A stretch of 20,754 nucleotides of DNA from CALWZE01 sp964645785. GTDB lineage: Bacteria; Bacillota; Clostridia; Oscillospirales; Ruminococcaceae. Under the pieces are notes generated by a model that saw only the letters and a program-made list of their open reading frames with translations, was not told the DNA's origin and made no database searches. The stretch is from positions 1 through 20,754 of the forward strand of contig CAZYAV010000042.1 in the NCBI GenBank assembly GCA_964645785.1, given 5' to 3'. Both the position numbers and the translations under genes were made by a program. The stretch's first letter is position 1. Each line of letters opens with the position of its first letter. This document shows positions 6,632-11,955 of this stretch, piece by piece.

Positions 6632-8174
6632 GCGCAAACCGCCGCCGGGAGGGGGAAACTTTCCCCCTACGGAAAAACCCGCCCGCTTGTAGGACAAGCG
6701 GACGGGTTTTTGGTGAACCAACCGCCGCGGAATCCGAAATATCGACCGTCAGCGGGCTGGGCGAATCTGTTTCTGTATAGTTGAAATAAAAATCATAGTG
6801 ATCGTCGTAGACAATGACTTTCTTCACAAAAATACGACAGAGATCACGCCGAAAGACTGGATCCATCGGATCGCCGCTCTTGAATCGGTATAGAAATCCG
6901 ATTATTCCATCCACGTCAAGAATTGCGTTTTTTATTGCCTCGGTCATCTCGATTGTGTTTGAAAGTTCCTTGACAAGCCCCTCCTGAGACGCCAGCTCGG
7001 CAGTGAGCGCATCGGAAACAACGCCGCCCGAAATAGCCTTGATGATGTTGTCCACCTTTTTCTGGGCTTCGCTCCGCTGCCTGCGAAGATCACCGAGCCT
7101 GTCTTTCATGCCGTGTGCCTGCAAAACCTCCCGCGCGGCGGTAGTCGCTATTTCTTTAATGAATTCATCGGTCAGCAGATTCACCACACTGTTCACGACC
7201 TGATCCTCGATCGTGCGCTTTGGGACGTTCTTTTTGTCACAGGTACGCTTTTTCTTTTTTTGTGAACATGCGTAGTAGTTGTATGTTTGCCCGCCTTTTG
7301 TGGTGCTCTCGCCGCCCATAAGGTGACCACACTTCCCGCAATAAATCTTACCTGTCAGCAAATATTCGGTTTTCGCTTTTCCCCGCCCGCCTTTCCCGGC
7401 TGTTTCGGCAAATCGCCGCTGTACTTTATCCCACAAATCGCGCGGGATGATTGGGGGCACACAGTTCTCGATTTCGATCTCGCCGTTGTAGTGATATGTT
7501 CCTACGTACTTTTTGTTTTTCAGTACTGTCTTAAAGCTGCCGCTGTTAAACTTTTCGCCGCGCCGGGTCCTCAGTCCGCGCTCGTTCAGAGATTCCGCAA
7601 TGCGAAGCAGCGAAACCCCCTCGGCATACCGGGTAAAAACCTCCCGCACGATCGCCGCCTCCGCCGGCACAACGGCAAAGGTGCCCTCACTTGTAAAGCA
7701 ATACCCAAGCGGCGGCGTCCCACCCGTTACGTGGCCTTTTTCGGCGGTGATACGCATCCCGCGCGTCACCTTTTCCTGTAGATCCTCGGAATAATACTGC
7801 GCCATAACGCGAAATATCCCTTTTGTGATCGTGCCGGCCGCCCCGTCCGCTATAGGTTCCATGATCGATATAAGCTTGACCCCATTCTGCTCCAGCTTGT
7901 CCTCATACAAAAAGGACTGATACAGGTTGCGGGAAAATCTGTCGAGCTTCCACACCAGAACCGCTTCGAATGTGTGCAGTTCCGCATCCTTAATCATCTG
8001 CTGAAACGATTCACGCGCCGCGTTGCGGCCTGTTTTTGCCCTGTCTATGTATTCCCCGATCACATTCATGTCGTGCGCTGCCGCGTAAGCGCGGCAATCG
8101 GCGACCTGACCCTCGATTGATTGCTCGTTCTGCGATTCGGAGGAATAGCGGGCGTAGATTACGATATTGGTCAT
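6579..8174 (-). CDS. Large serine recombinase (prophage integrase)
   Basis: A 531-residue site-specific recombinase that would integrate and excise the element by 4-strand cleavage through a 5'-phosphoserine. The N-terminal resolvase domain (1-145) has the catalytic YARYSSES segment (Arg9, Ser11) and the DRFSR arginines (79, 82). A recombinase/DNA-binding domain follows (~150-260), then a zinc ribbon with Cys279, Cys282, Cys303 and Cys312, and a coiled-coil (~360-415). ATG at 8172-8174 is preferred to the GTG two codons earlier because GGAG lies 9 bases before the ATG but only 3 before the GTG. The last ~40 residues (PLVLQAGGFF onward) are encoded by repeat copy C and are probably not native phage sequence. 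Position at the element edge, pointing outward, is typical for phage serine integrases. Catalytic residues are intact, so it is probably functional. Confidence 0.93.
   Translation of the reverse strand: MTNIVIYARYSSESQNEQSIEGQVADCRAYAAAHDMNVIGEYIDRAKTGRNAARESFQQMIKDAELHTFEAVLVWKLDRFSRNLYQSFLYEDKLEQNGVKLISIMEPIADGAAGTITKGIFRVMAQYYSEDLQEKVTRGMRITAEKGHVTGGTPPLGYCFTSEGTFAVVPAEAAIVREVFTRYAEGVSLLRIAESLNERGLRTRRGEKFNSGSFKTVLKNKKYVGTYHYNGEIEIENCVPPIIPRDLWDKVQRRFAETAGKGGRGKAKTEYLLTGKIYCGKCGHLMGGESTTKGGQTYNYYACSQKKKKRTCDKKNVPKRTIEDQVVNSVVNLLTDEFIKEIATTAAREVLQAHGMKDRLGDLRRQRSEAQKKVDNIIKAISGGVVSDALTAELASQEGLVKELSNTIEMTEAIKNAILDVDGIIGFLYRFKSGDPMDPVFRRDLCRIFVKKVIVYDDHYDFYFNYTETDSPSPLTVDISDSAAVGSPKTRPLVLQAGGFFRRGKVSPSRRRFAPQLLCKPPVTPLDARER
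6632..6702. repeat. Hairpin-rich repeat, copy C, truncated at the prophage junction
   Basis: The third copy begins like A and B (GCGCAAACCGCCGCCGGGAG, then a CCGCTTG facing CAAGCGG hairpin). Similarity stops right after GGACAAGCGGA at 6692-6702. From there the sequence belongs to the serine recombinase gene. The missing ~250 bases of the unit would lie beyond the other end of the inserted element if the insertion split this copy. Confidence 0.7.
6673..6711. terminator. Hairpin with flanking T/A runs at the recombinase 3' end
   Basis: 18-bp stem with one mismatch, arms 6673-6690 and 6694-6711, AGG loop, with five T at the right end (plus strand) and five A at the left end. It could terminate transcription in either direction. 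It lies inside the recombinase reading frame and straddles the point where repeat similarity ends (6702). Confidence 0.6.
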
Positions 8175-8200
8175 CGGCACTTTCTCCGTCTATCGTCTTT

Positions 8201-8236
8201 CCCGCTCACCGCGGCAACGGTGGGCGGGCTTTTTTA
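8201..8236 (+). terminator. Hairpin in the recombinase leader; plus-strand terminator shape
   Basis: 11-bp stem with one mismatch (CCCGCTCACCG at 8201-8211 against 8218-8228) followed on the plus strand by CTTTTTTATTTT. No plus-strand gene ends here. It may stop antisense transcription, or on the minus strand act as a leader hairpin 27 bases upstream of the recombinase start. Confidence 0.5.
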
Positions 8237-8286
8237 TTTTCGCCCCCGTGCTTTATCGGAGGATCTCACTGCGCATTTCAGGTAAC

Positions 8287-8313
8287 AAAAAGCGGGCAAC
8301 CAAGTTGCCCGCT
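8287..8313 (-). terminator. Terminator downstream of the ribbon-helix-helix gene
   Basis: Perfect 10-bp stem AGCGGGCAAC / GTTGCCCGCT (8291-8300, 8304-8313) with a three-base loop and TTTTT following on the minus strand. It lies 111 bases after the stop of the leftward gene 8424-8621 and before the recombinase, so recombinase expression from the 8885 promoter would need read-through. Confidence 0.8.
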
Positions 8314-8423
8314 GATCGGCGGATGTTGGCAGGGCGGCGTATCCTGCATCTCAGGTTCTCCTTGCGGAGAGTGTCGGGAGCCTTTCCGACCTCAGCATCC
8401 AAGCATATTATATGCTTTACAAC

Positions 8424-8621
8424 TTATTTGTTTTCAAGTATGTCCATCGCGCGGGATAGCAATTCCGTCATACTGATTCCCTCGCGTTCTTTATATTGCC
8501 GGATACGCGCATCCAGCTCCGGCTTGAGTTGTACCGTGAGCGATCTATAGACTTTTTGATTGTACCGCCGTTTTACGGCAGAACTGGTGTGCGTTTTCCG
8601 TGCTGTCTCCTCCACGCGCAT
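8424..8621 (-). CDS. Ribbon-helix-helix (CopG/Arc-like) DNA-binding protein
   Basis: A 65-residue basic protein. The segment KVYRSLTVQLKPELDARIRQ (roughly 23-42) gives a beta-strand and first helix, and EREGISMTELLSRAMDILE (roughly 45-63) the second helix. This is the pattern of dimeric ribbon-helix-helix repressors that insert a beta-sheet in the DNA major groove. The N-terminal 22 residues are a polar, basic extension. The start at 8621 is uncertain: a G-rich run sits almost against the ATG, and a GTG two codons on is also possible. It is co-oriented with the 46-residue gene at 8669-8809 (47-base gap) and is followed by a terminator at 8287-8313. Its position between the repressor promoter region and the integrase suggests control of integration/excision genes, as for small phage excision regulators; this is inference. 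Confidence 0.75.
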   Translation of the reverse strand: MRVEETARKTHTSSAVKRRYNQKVYRSLTVQLKPELDARIRQYKEREGISMTELLSRAMDILENK

Positions 8622-8639
8622 CCCCCCTTTAAGAAACGA

Positions 8640-8662
8640 TGCGGCGGCAAGTGCCGCCTCGT
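8640..8662. other. Intergenic hairpin
   Basis: GGCGGCA / TGCCGCC inverted repeat with a short loop, between the 46-residue gene and the ribbon-helix-helix gene. It is not followed by a strong T-run on the minus strand, so it is more likely an mRNA-stabilising or processing structure than a terminator. Confidence 0.45.
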
Positions 8663-8668
8663 TTTCAG

Positions 8669-8809
8669 TTACTCTTCTTTTTCCTTATTGTTCTCCATGA
8701 GCTGATCCACTTTCTTCTTTGCTTCTTCAAGATCTTTGCAGCCATCCAGCACCATGCGAATCATTTGAATGATTTTATCGAATTGCTTATCCGTCATAAC
8801 CTCAACCAT
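8669..8809 (-). CDS. 46-residue helical hypothetical protein
   Basis: A short gene read directly from the sequence: ATG at 8807-8809, TAA at 8669-8671. The ribosome site AAGGAGGAAAGGAC is excellent. The protein (MVEVMTDKQFDKII..., ending NNKEKEE) is predicted wholly helical and highly charged, with heptad-like spacing of I/M/L that suggests a coiled coil or dimer. An internal ATG four codons in (MTDKQF) would give 42 residues, but the first ATG has the better spacing. Small proteins of this kind are common beside regulators in Firmicutes mobile elements; I know no function. It is the first gene of the leftward transcript from the promoter at 8857-8885 and precedes the ribbon-helix-helix gene. 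Confidence 0.8.
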   Translation of the reverse strand: MVEVMTDKQFDKIIQMIRMVLDGCKDLEEAKKKVDQLMENNKEKEE

Positions 8810-8856
8810 GTCCTTTCCTCCTTGTTTTCAAAGGCTTGCCCCCTTTGACTGTATTT

Positions 8857-8885
8857 AGTATATCATACTCTATAGAGTATGTCAA
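8857..8885 (-). promoter_or_regulatory. Leftward promoter with 18-bp palindromic operator
   Basis: Minus strand: -35 TTGACA (8880-8885), exactly 17 bases, -10 TATACT (8857-8862). The spacer holds a perfect 18-bp palindrome CATACTCTATAGAGTATG at 8864-8881. A dimeric repressor bound there would cover the promoter. The leftward transcript runs through the 46-residue gene and the ribbon-helix-helix gene towards the recombinase. Confidence 0.88.
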
Positions 8886-8914
8886 GCAATTTATTGGAAA
8901 ACTTTTCTCTTTTC

Positions 8915-9742
8915 TTACTCAAAATAGCTTTCGTCGCACACGCTCAGCACAAGTCCCTGACACTTAATATCTTCCCGCATCGGGATGGGAGCGTATTTCG
9001 GGTTATGGGAAATCAACGCACCGTCACCCAACTCTTTGACCCACTGCTGGCCATCCATCAGAAACACGCCAACCTGCCCCACCTCAATTTGTTCACAGGA
9101 ATGAATAAACAGCTTGTCACCGTCATGATAAGTCGGCTCCATGCTATTTCCGCTGACTGGGGCTATAAAAGAAGTTCCCCGCGGCGGGCGTTTTGTCAGT
9201 TCCAAATCTTCTGGCTCTCCGCTCCCTGCCGGTTGTCCGGTGCCCGCGCTCATGGGCATTGTGTAACCTGGAACGCTATATCGAATCACAGTTTCAATGT
9301 CTGTCTGGTCTTGTTCCTTTCGAGTTGCGGTTTCCCGTTCGGTCTCAATTCTGGTTTTTTCTTCGTTCGCCACAAGGCGGACTATTTTTTTTCCGTGATT
9401 ATCCAGATCGTCATAGTCCCGCGCCAGCGTCAACGCCTCGTTTGAAAAGAAAAAGTAATCATCTTTTACATTTTCATCATCTGACCAACTATTTATTTCG
9501 CGCAGAATCCTTTCATTGTCCAGATAAAAATAGGGTTCATTTACATTTCCACATAAATAATCAACTGTAACCCCAAAAAATTTTGCAAGCTGAACTGTCA
9601 TTTTTTGTGTTGGGGTTCTGCGTCCGGCTTCCCAATTACCAACGGTTGACTGGGCAATGCCAAATGCATCAGCGAACGATTGTTGAGATGAATATCCGGC
9701 TTCTTCGCGCAGCTCTTTTAACCTAACCGAGAACAGATCCAT
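8915..9742 (-). CDS. LexA/CI-like prophage repressor (XRE HTH plus S24 peptidase)
   Basis: A 275-residue repressor that should keep the prophage silent and be inactivated by RecA-stimulated self-cleavage on DNA damage. Residues 1-65 form an XRE helix-turn-helix (FADAFGIAQSTVGNWEAG, then PTQKMTVQLAKFFGVTVDYL). Residues 66-155 are an acidic, helical linker. The C-terminal S24 domain has the nucleophile Ser200 in SGNSMEPTYHDGD and the general base Lys236 in QWVKELG. The likely cleavage bond is Ala166-Gly167 in PMSAGTG. I start at 9742, where the HTH begins and AAAGGCGG precedes the ATG. The longer frame to 9841 would add a hydrophobic segment and run into the divergent early promoter. It diverges from the Cro-like gene at 9895, the usual lysogeny switch. 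Confidence 0.92.
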   Translation of the reverse strand: MDLFSVRLKELREEAGYSSQQSFADAFGIAQSTVGNWEAGRRTPTQKMTVQLAKFFGVTVDYLCGNVNEPYFYLDNERILREINSWSDDENVKDDYFFFSNEALTLARDYDDLDNHGKKIVRLVANEEKTRIETERETATRKEQDQTDIETVIRYSVPGYTMPMSAGTGQPAGSGEPEDLELTKRPPRGTSFIAPVSGNSMEPTYHDGDKLFIHSCEQIEVGQVGVFLMDGQQWVKELGDGALISHNPKYAPIPMREDIKCQGLVLSVCDESYFE

Positions 9743-9834
9743 TGTATTGCCGCCTTTAATTTCGTTTTGCATTATTATTGTTACATACAAAAACGCGAAA
9801 AGCAATATCATCCCCAAAATAATTTCAAAATGGC

Positions 9835-9873
9835 TTGACAAACACAGTATGAAATGATACTATAAACACAGTA
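9835..9873 (+). promoter_or_regulatory. Rightward early promoter with repeated operator-like sequence
   Basis: -35 TTGACA (9835-9840), 17 bases, -10 TACTAT (9858-9863). A direct repeat AAACACAGTA occurs at 9840-9849 and 9864-9873 (24 bases apart), flanking a dyad AGTAT-N6-ATACT at 9846-9861. These overlap spacer and start site, so they are probable binding sites for the CI-like and/or Cro-like protein. Confidence 0.8.
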
Positions 9874-9894
9874 CGAATTAAAGGAGATGTAATA

Positions 9895-10089
9895 ATGCGT
9901 AAATGGCTTGCGGATATTCGCAGACAAAAAGGCATGAGTCAACGGGTTGTAGCCGATGCATCTGGAATCAGTCAATCGTACTACGCCGCAATCGAAACAG
10001 GGGAGCGCGGTAAGCCTTTGTCAGTCACTATCGCAAAACAGATCGCCATTGCCTTGGGTTTTGACTGGACGCGTTTTTATGACGATTAA
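9895..10089 (+). CDS. Cro-like small XRE regulator
   Basis: A 64-residue protein that is essentially one helix-turn-helix domain: WLADIRRQKGMSQRVVADAS, then GISQSYYAAIETGERG (recognition helix region) and SVTIAKQIAIALGFDWTRFY. It has no extra dimerisation or peptidase domain, as expected for a Cro-type early regulator. The ribosome site AAAGGAGATG lies just upstream of the ATG. It is the first gene of the rightward early transcript and diverges from the CI/LexA-like repressor, so it probably competes for the operator sites at 9835-9873. Identity as a helix-turn-helix protein is firm; the Cro role is inferred from position. Confidence 0.88.
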   Translation: MRKWLADIRRQKGMSQRVVADASGISQSYYAAIETGERGKPLSVTIAKQIAIALGFDWTRFYDD

Positions 10090-10150
10090 GTCTACCGCTT
10101 CTTGTCGCAGCAAATCTGCGCTGACGAGCCCCGCCACCATCTAAAACACC

Positions 10151-10165
10151 CCCCGGAGCGGGGAG
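10151..10165 (+). promoter_or_regulatory. Hairpin containing the ribosome site of the 31-residue peptide gene
   Basis: CCCCG-GAG-CGGGG hairpin (10151-10163) whose 3' arm overlaps the GGGGAG Shine-Dalgarno (10160-10165), 8 bases before ATG 10174. A similar element precedes the gene at 10806. Confidence 0.5.
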
Positions 10166-10173
10166 AAAGAGAC

Positions 10174-10269
10174 ATGAAAAACAGCAACGTTGATATTCTC
10201 GCAGTAATTACAGCAGTCCTATGTGTGATTACTTTTATTTTACAATTGGTCAGAATCCTTGTGTTATAA
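10174..10269 (+). CDS. 31-residue single-span membrane peptide
   Basis: A very short reading frame: ATG at 10174, TAA at 10267-10269, with a GGGGAGAAAGAG ribosome site. The peptide starts MKNSNVDILAVITAVL and ends VRILVL. Residues ~8-30 form one continuous hydrophobic segment, so it is a membrane peptide. Size and shape resemble phage small membrane proteins and the holin-like or type I toxin peptides of Firmicutes, but there is no diagnostic motif, and translation is supported only by the ribosome site and hydrophobic pattern. The opposite-strand gene 10250-10696 converges on it and overlaps its last 20 bases, so mRNA from that gene would be antisense to its 3' end. Confidence 0.5.
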   Translation: MKNSNVDILAVITAVLCVITFILQLVRILVL

Positions 10270-10696
10270 AACATTCCGGCTTTAGGACTGCTTTTGTTTT
10301 TAACCGGTGAGCAGTACCGTCGAACAAGTAGACCGATGACTTATTTGATTCCAGTTCGCGCATGAAAATGGCGACTTTGTCGATACGGCTTCGCATATCG
10401 TTCAGAGCACTCTCGGTAACCGCCAAACGCTCTCCGAGCCTGACAGTTTTTTCAAGTTCGCCAAGGATGGGGGCGATTCGATCTTCTACCACCTGTTTGA
10501 TTTTTAAATCATCTATTCCAATCTGAATGTTGTTTTGCAGCAGCTGCATCTGGGCGATGTTTTCTGTCAAAAGTTGCACTTCCATTTTTAAGTTGCGAAT
10601 ATTCTGTCCGTTAACGAATGATTTTATGACAGACACAATTGCAGCAAGTGCCGAGCACCCGGAAAATACTAACGTAAGAATTTCAAATGATGACAT
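10250..10696 (-). CDS. Membrane-anchored coiled-coil protein, possible lysogenic-conversion gene
   Basis: A 148-residue protein of unknown function. One hydrophobic segment near the N-terminus (about 4-28: FEILTLVFSGCSALAAIVSV) is followed by a long charged helical region (~35-110) with heptad-like leucine/isoleucine spacing, so it looks like a membrane anchor plus coiled coil. The C-terminal ~30 residues are basic. The start has a perfect AGGAGG 9 bases upstream of ATG 10694-10696, and a possible promoter lies upstream (10743-10772). It is transcribed against the surrounding early operon, which suggests expression from the silent prophage. Superinfection exclusion or another lysogen trait is a reasonable guess, but no motif proves it. 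Its 3' end overlaps the 31-residue peptide gene by 20 bases. Confidence 0.75.
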   Translation of the reverse strand: MSSFEILTLVFSGCSALAAIVSVIKSFVNGQNIRNLKMEVQLLTENIAQMQLLQNNIQIGIDDLKIKQVVEDRIAPILGELEKTVRLGERLAVTESALNDMRSRIDKVAIFMRELESNKSSVYLFDGTAHRLKTKAVLKPECFITQGF

Positions 10697-10742
10697 TTAT
10701 GTGTTCCTCCTATCTTGTGAAAAAGTTTCTGCAACAAATCCA

Positions 10743-10772
10743 AGCATAGCACAAACGCGCTCAAAACAACAA
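10743..10772 (-). promoter_or_regulatory. Possible promoter of the antisense-oriented membrane gene
   Basis: Minus strand TTGTTG (10767-10772), 18 bases, TATGCT (10743-10748), about 47 bases before the gene start. The -35 is weak; confidence is modest. Confidence 0.35.
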
Positions 10773-10776
10773 TAAG

Positions 10777-10798
10777 CCCCGCGAAGCGGGGAGAAAGG
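10777..10798 (+). promoter_or_regulatory. Hairpin adjoining the ribosome site of the 10806 gene
   Basis: CCCCGC-GAA-GCGGGG (10777-10791) followed by the Shine-Dalgarno-like AGAAAGG (10792-10798) before GTG 10806. Its layout repeats that at 10151-10165. Confidence 0.5.
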
Positions 10799-10805
10799 AT
10801 AAAAA

Positions 10806-10952
10806 GTGAACTTTATCGAAAAGGTCTATCAATCAGATCCGGAGGTAATTCGCATAACGTTTGAAACGAGCGCCCTCGGTTGGTCGAAACTGTTAAAGTC
10901 ACCCCTTTGGCATCGAGTTGAAAGATTCCTTGCTCGTTACGAAAAGCAATAA
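10806..10952 (+). CDS. 48-residue hypothetical phage protein, GTG start
   Basis: A short gene read directly from the sequence: GTG at 10806, TAA at 10950-10952. Ribosome site AGAAAGG is 7 bases upstream. The protein begins NFIEKVYQSDPEVIRITFE after the start residue and ends FLARYEKQ. It mixes acidic and basic residues with regularly spaced aromatics, as expected for a small folded protein, and has no membrane segment. I do not recognise it. It is the first rightward gene after the antisense membrane gene and precedes the long RNA stem at 10983-11085. Shadow frames on the opposite strand here are longer but lack ribosome sites. Confidence 0.6.
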   Translation: MNFIEKVYQSDPEVIRITFETSALGWSKLLKSPLWHRVERFLARYEKQ

Positions 10953-10982
10953 ACCATCGGCGATACCCCTGACAAGACAAGT

Positions 10983-11085
10983 CTCGTCTCCTACGCACCC
11001 CGCCCCTATCATCCGCCCAGCAAACAGTGTGCGGCGTTCTCCCCACCTCTTTCGCCATATTGGGGCGGGGTGCGTAGGGGATGAG
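10983..11085 (+). promoter_or_regulatory. Long-range 24-bp stem in the leader of the 11105 gene
   Basis: Arms at 10983-11006 and 11062-11085 pair over 24 bp in plus-strand RNA. Seventeen consecutive Watson-Crick pairs form the inner part (10990-11006 with 11062-11078), then two G-U pairs occur in the outer part. The enclosed segment is 55 bases. The stem ends a few bases before the AAAGGAGG ribosome site of the next gene. There is no T-run, so it is not a simple terminator. It could be a regulatory RNA structure or a small inverted-repeat insertion. Confidence 0.7.
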
Positions 11086-11104
11086 CAACAAGAAAGGAGG
11101 CCCC

Positions 11105-11314
11105 ATGAAAAAACTATCAGAATTTGACGCTCACTGTCTCGCCAGGACAACGCTGCGCATTGTCGACAACTGGACGCCGGAAGAACGAGACGCCATTGTC
11201 GCGGAGTGCAGCAAAGACCCGGAATACATCCGCCTGTGTGAGATGGTCAAGCAGTCGATACGAGACGCCGGTCTCCCGGTTGAGTTTGGCCGGCCAATCC
11301 TTAAATCGCAATAG
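11105..11314 (+). CDS. 69-residue hypothetical phage protein
   Basis: A small soluble protein (MKKLSEFDAHCLARTTLRIV..., ending FGRPILKSQ), mostly helical, without a recognised domain. I start at ATG 11105, which follows AAAGGAGGCCCC. An in-frame ATG at 11081 would place the start inside the 3' arm of the long stem and has no ribosome site. The gene is 12 bases from the next one and clearly part of the rightward early operon. The phrase NWTPEERDAIVAECSKDPEY suggests a charged helical surface, but I assign no function. Confidence 0.75.
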   Translation: MKKLSEFDAHCLARTTLRIVDNWTPEERDAIVAECSKDPEYIRLCEMVKQSIRDAGLPVEFGRPILKSQ

Positions 11315-11326
11315 AGGAGGAGAACC

Positions 11327-11533
11327 ATGCAAGTAAGCGAGCTGCTGAAAGTGATCGACGACAGTATCTTTGTAGTTTTAGAGGATCATAACAACGTTAT
11401 CCAGCTCGCCGGTCAGGCTGCCATGCTGAAGCGGGTAGACTTCGAAGAGCTCGACGCCGAGGTCGGGCTGATCTATTCGGAGCCCATCCGCGCCAATAAC
11501 GGCGTGCCCGGTGTCACGATTCAAATCAGTTGA
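11327..11533 (+). CDS. 68-residue hypothetical phage protein
   Basis: An acidic small protein starting MQVSELLKVIDDSIFVVLED, with alternating hydrophobic strands in its middle and C-terminus (GLIYSEPIRANNGVPGVTIQIS). This fits a compact alpha/beta fold. The ribosome site AGAGGAGGAG lies 5-14 bases before ATG 11327. It stands between two other short early genes and is co-oriented and tightly packed with them. No family recognised. Confidence 0.75.
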   Translation: MQVSELLKVIDDSIFVVLEDHNNVIQLAGQAAMLKRVDFEELDAEVGLIYSEPIRANNGVPGVTIQIS

Positions 11534-11547
11534 AAGGAGAAGCAAAT

Positions 11548-11955
11548 ATGTACTGCAAAACATGCCTGTTCTGTGGCGCGAGCCTTAGTGCGTTTCCCAT
11601 GGCGCACGATGAGCTTGTCGCAAATTGCGACAAGCGAAAAAAGAAAAGCCCCTCCGATGCGGGAACATCGAAAGGGGCACGAGTAAAAGGTCTATATCAG
11701 GATATCAGAAAAAGGAGCGAAAGTCAATGGCCGGATCAACCGTCTGTCTATGCGAAAGCTGCACCTGCACCGGGTGTCACGAAGCGTGTTTTGAGAACTG
11801 CCGCGAATGCGGCAACCCAATCGATCACTGCAACAGCTATCAAACAGACGGGGAAAAGCAGCTCGCCGCCCGTCAACCTGTCAACGTGGCGCCGTTCGAT
11901 TATTCCGGCCTGTCCAAACAGACCATCGCTGTCCTGCACAGCGCCGAAAAGATGA
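11548..11955 (+). CDS. Short cysteine-rich protein ORF with a doubtful read-through 3' part
   Basis: ATG 11548 follows AAAGGAGAAGC. The N-terminus MYCKTCLFCGASL has Cys at 3, 6 and 9, suggesting a small zinc-binding knuckle like those in short Clostridia phage proteins. From about residue 18 the frame enters a 39-base duplicated segment (11597-11635), and then a hairpin at 11652-11683 (arms GCCCCT and AGGGGC with an inner CGATG/CATCG). The frame then stays open to 11955, overlapping the next gene (from 11727) by 229 bases in another frame with shadow-like composition. The real product may therefore be a short peptide whose original stop was lost, or the gene may be damaged. Function unknown. 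Confidence 0.4.
   Translation: MYCKTCLFCGASLSAFPMAHDELVANCDKRKKKSPSDAGTSKGARVKGLYQDIRKRSESQWPDQPSVYAKAAPAPGVTKRVLRTAANAATQSITATAIKQTGKSSSPPVNLSTWRRSIIPACPNRPSLSCTAPKR
11597..11635. repeat. 39-base duplicated segment with 23-bp palindrome, copy 1
   Basis: CCATGGCGCACGATGA followed by the palindrome GCTTGTCGCAA-A-TTGCGACAAGC (11613-11635). It matches 12004-12042 with a single difference (G for A at position 11604). It sits in the middle of the short cysteine-rich ORF. Confidence 0.92.

Noticed and set aside
5994..6702. CRISPR-like array
   Set aside because: Only three units of about 320 bp with no short regular repeats and unique spacers.
8310..8400. Possible tRNA-like fold downstream of the ribbon-helix-helix gene
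   Set aside because: Several small stems occur, but no acceptor stem or T-arm consensus is present.
9743..9841. N-terminal extension of the repressor to 9841
   Set aside because: It would place a hydrophobic segment before the helix-turn-helix and overlap the early promoter; the start at 9742 has the ribosome site and canonical domain start.
10813..11106. 97-residue minus-strand frame opposite the 48-residue gene
   Set aside because: No ribosome site; it crosses both arms of the long stem and lacks recognisable sequence patterns.
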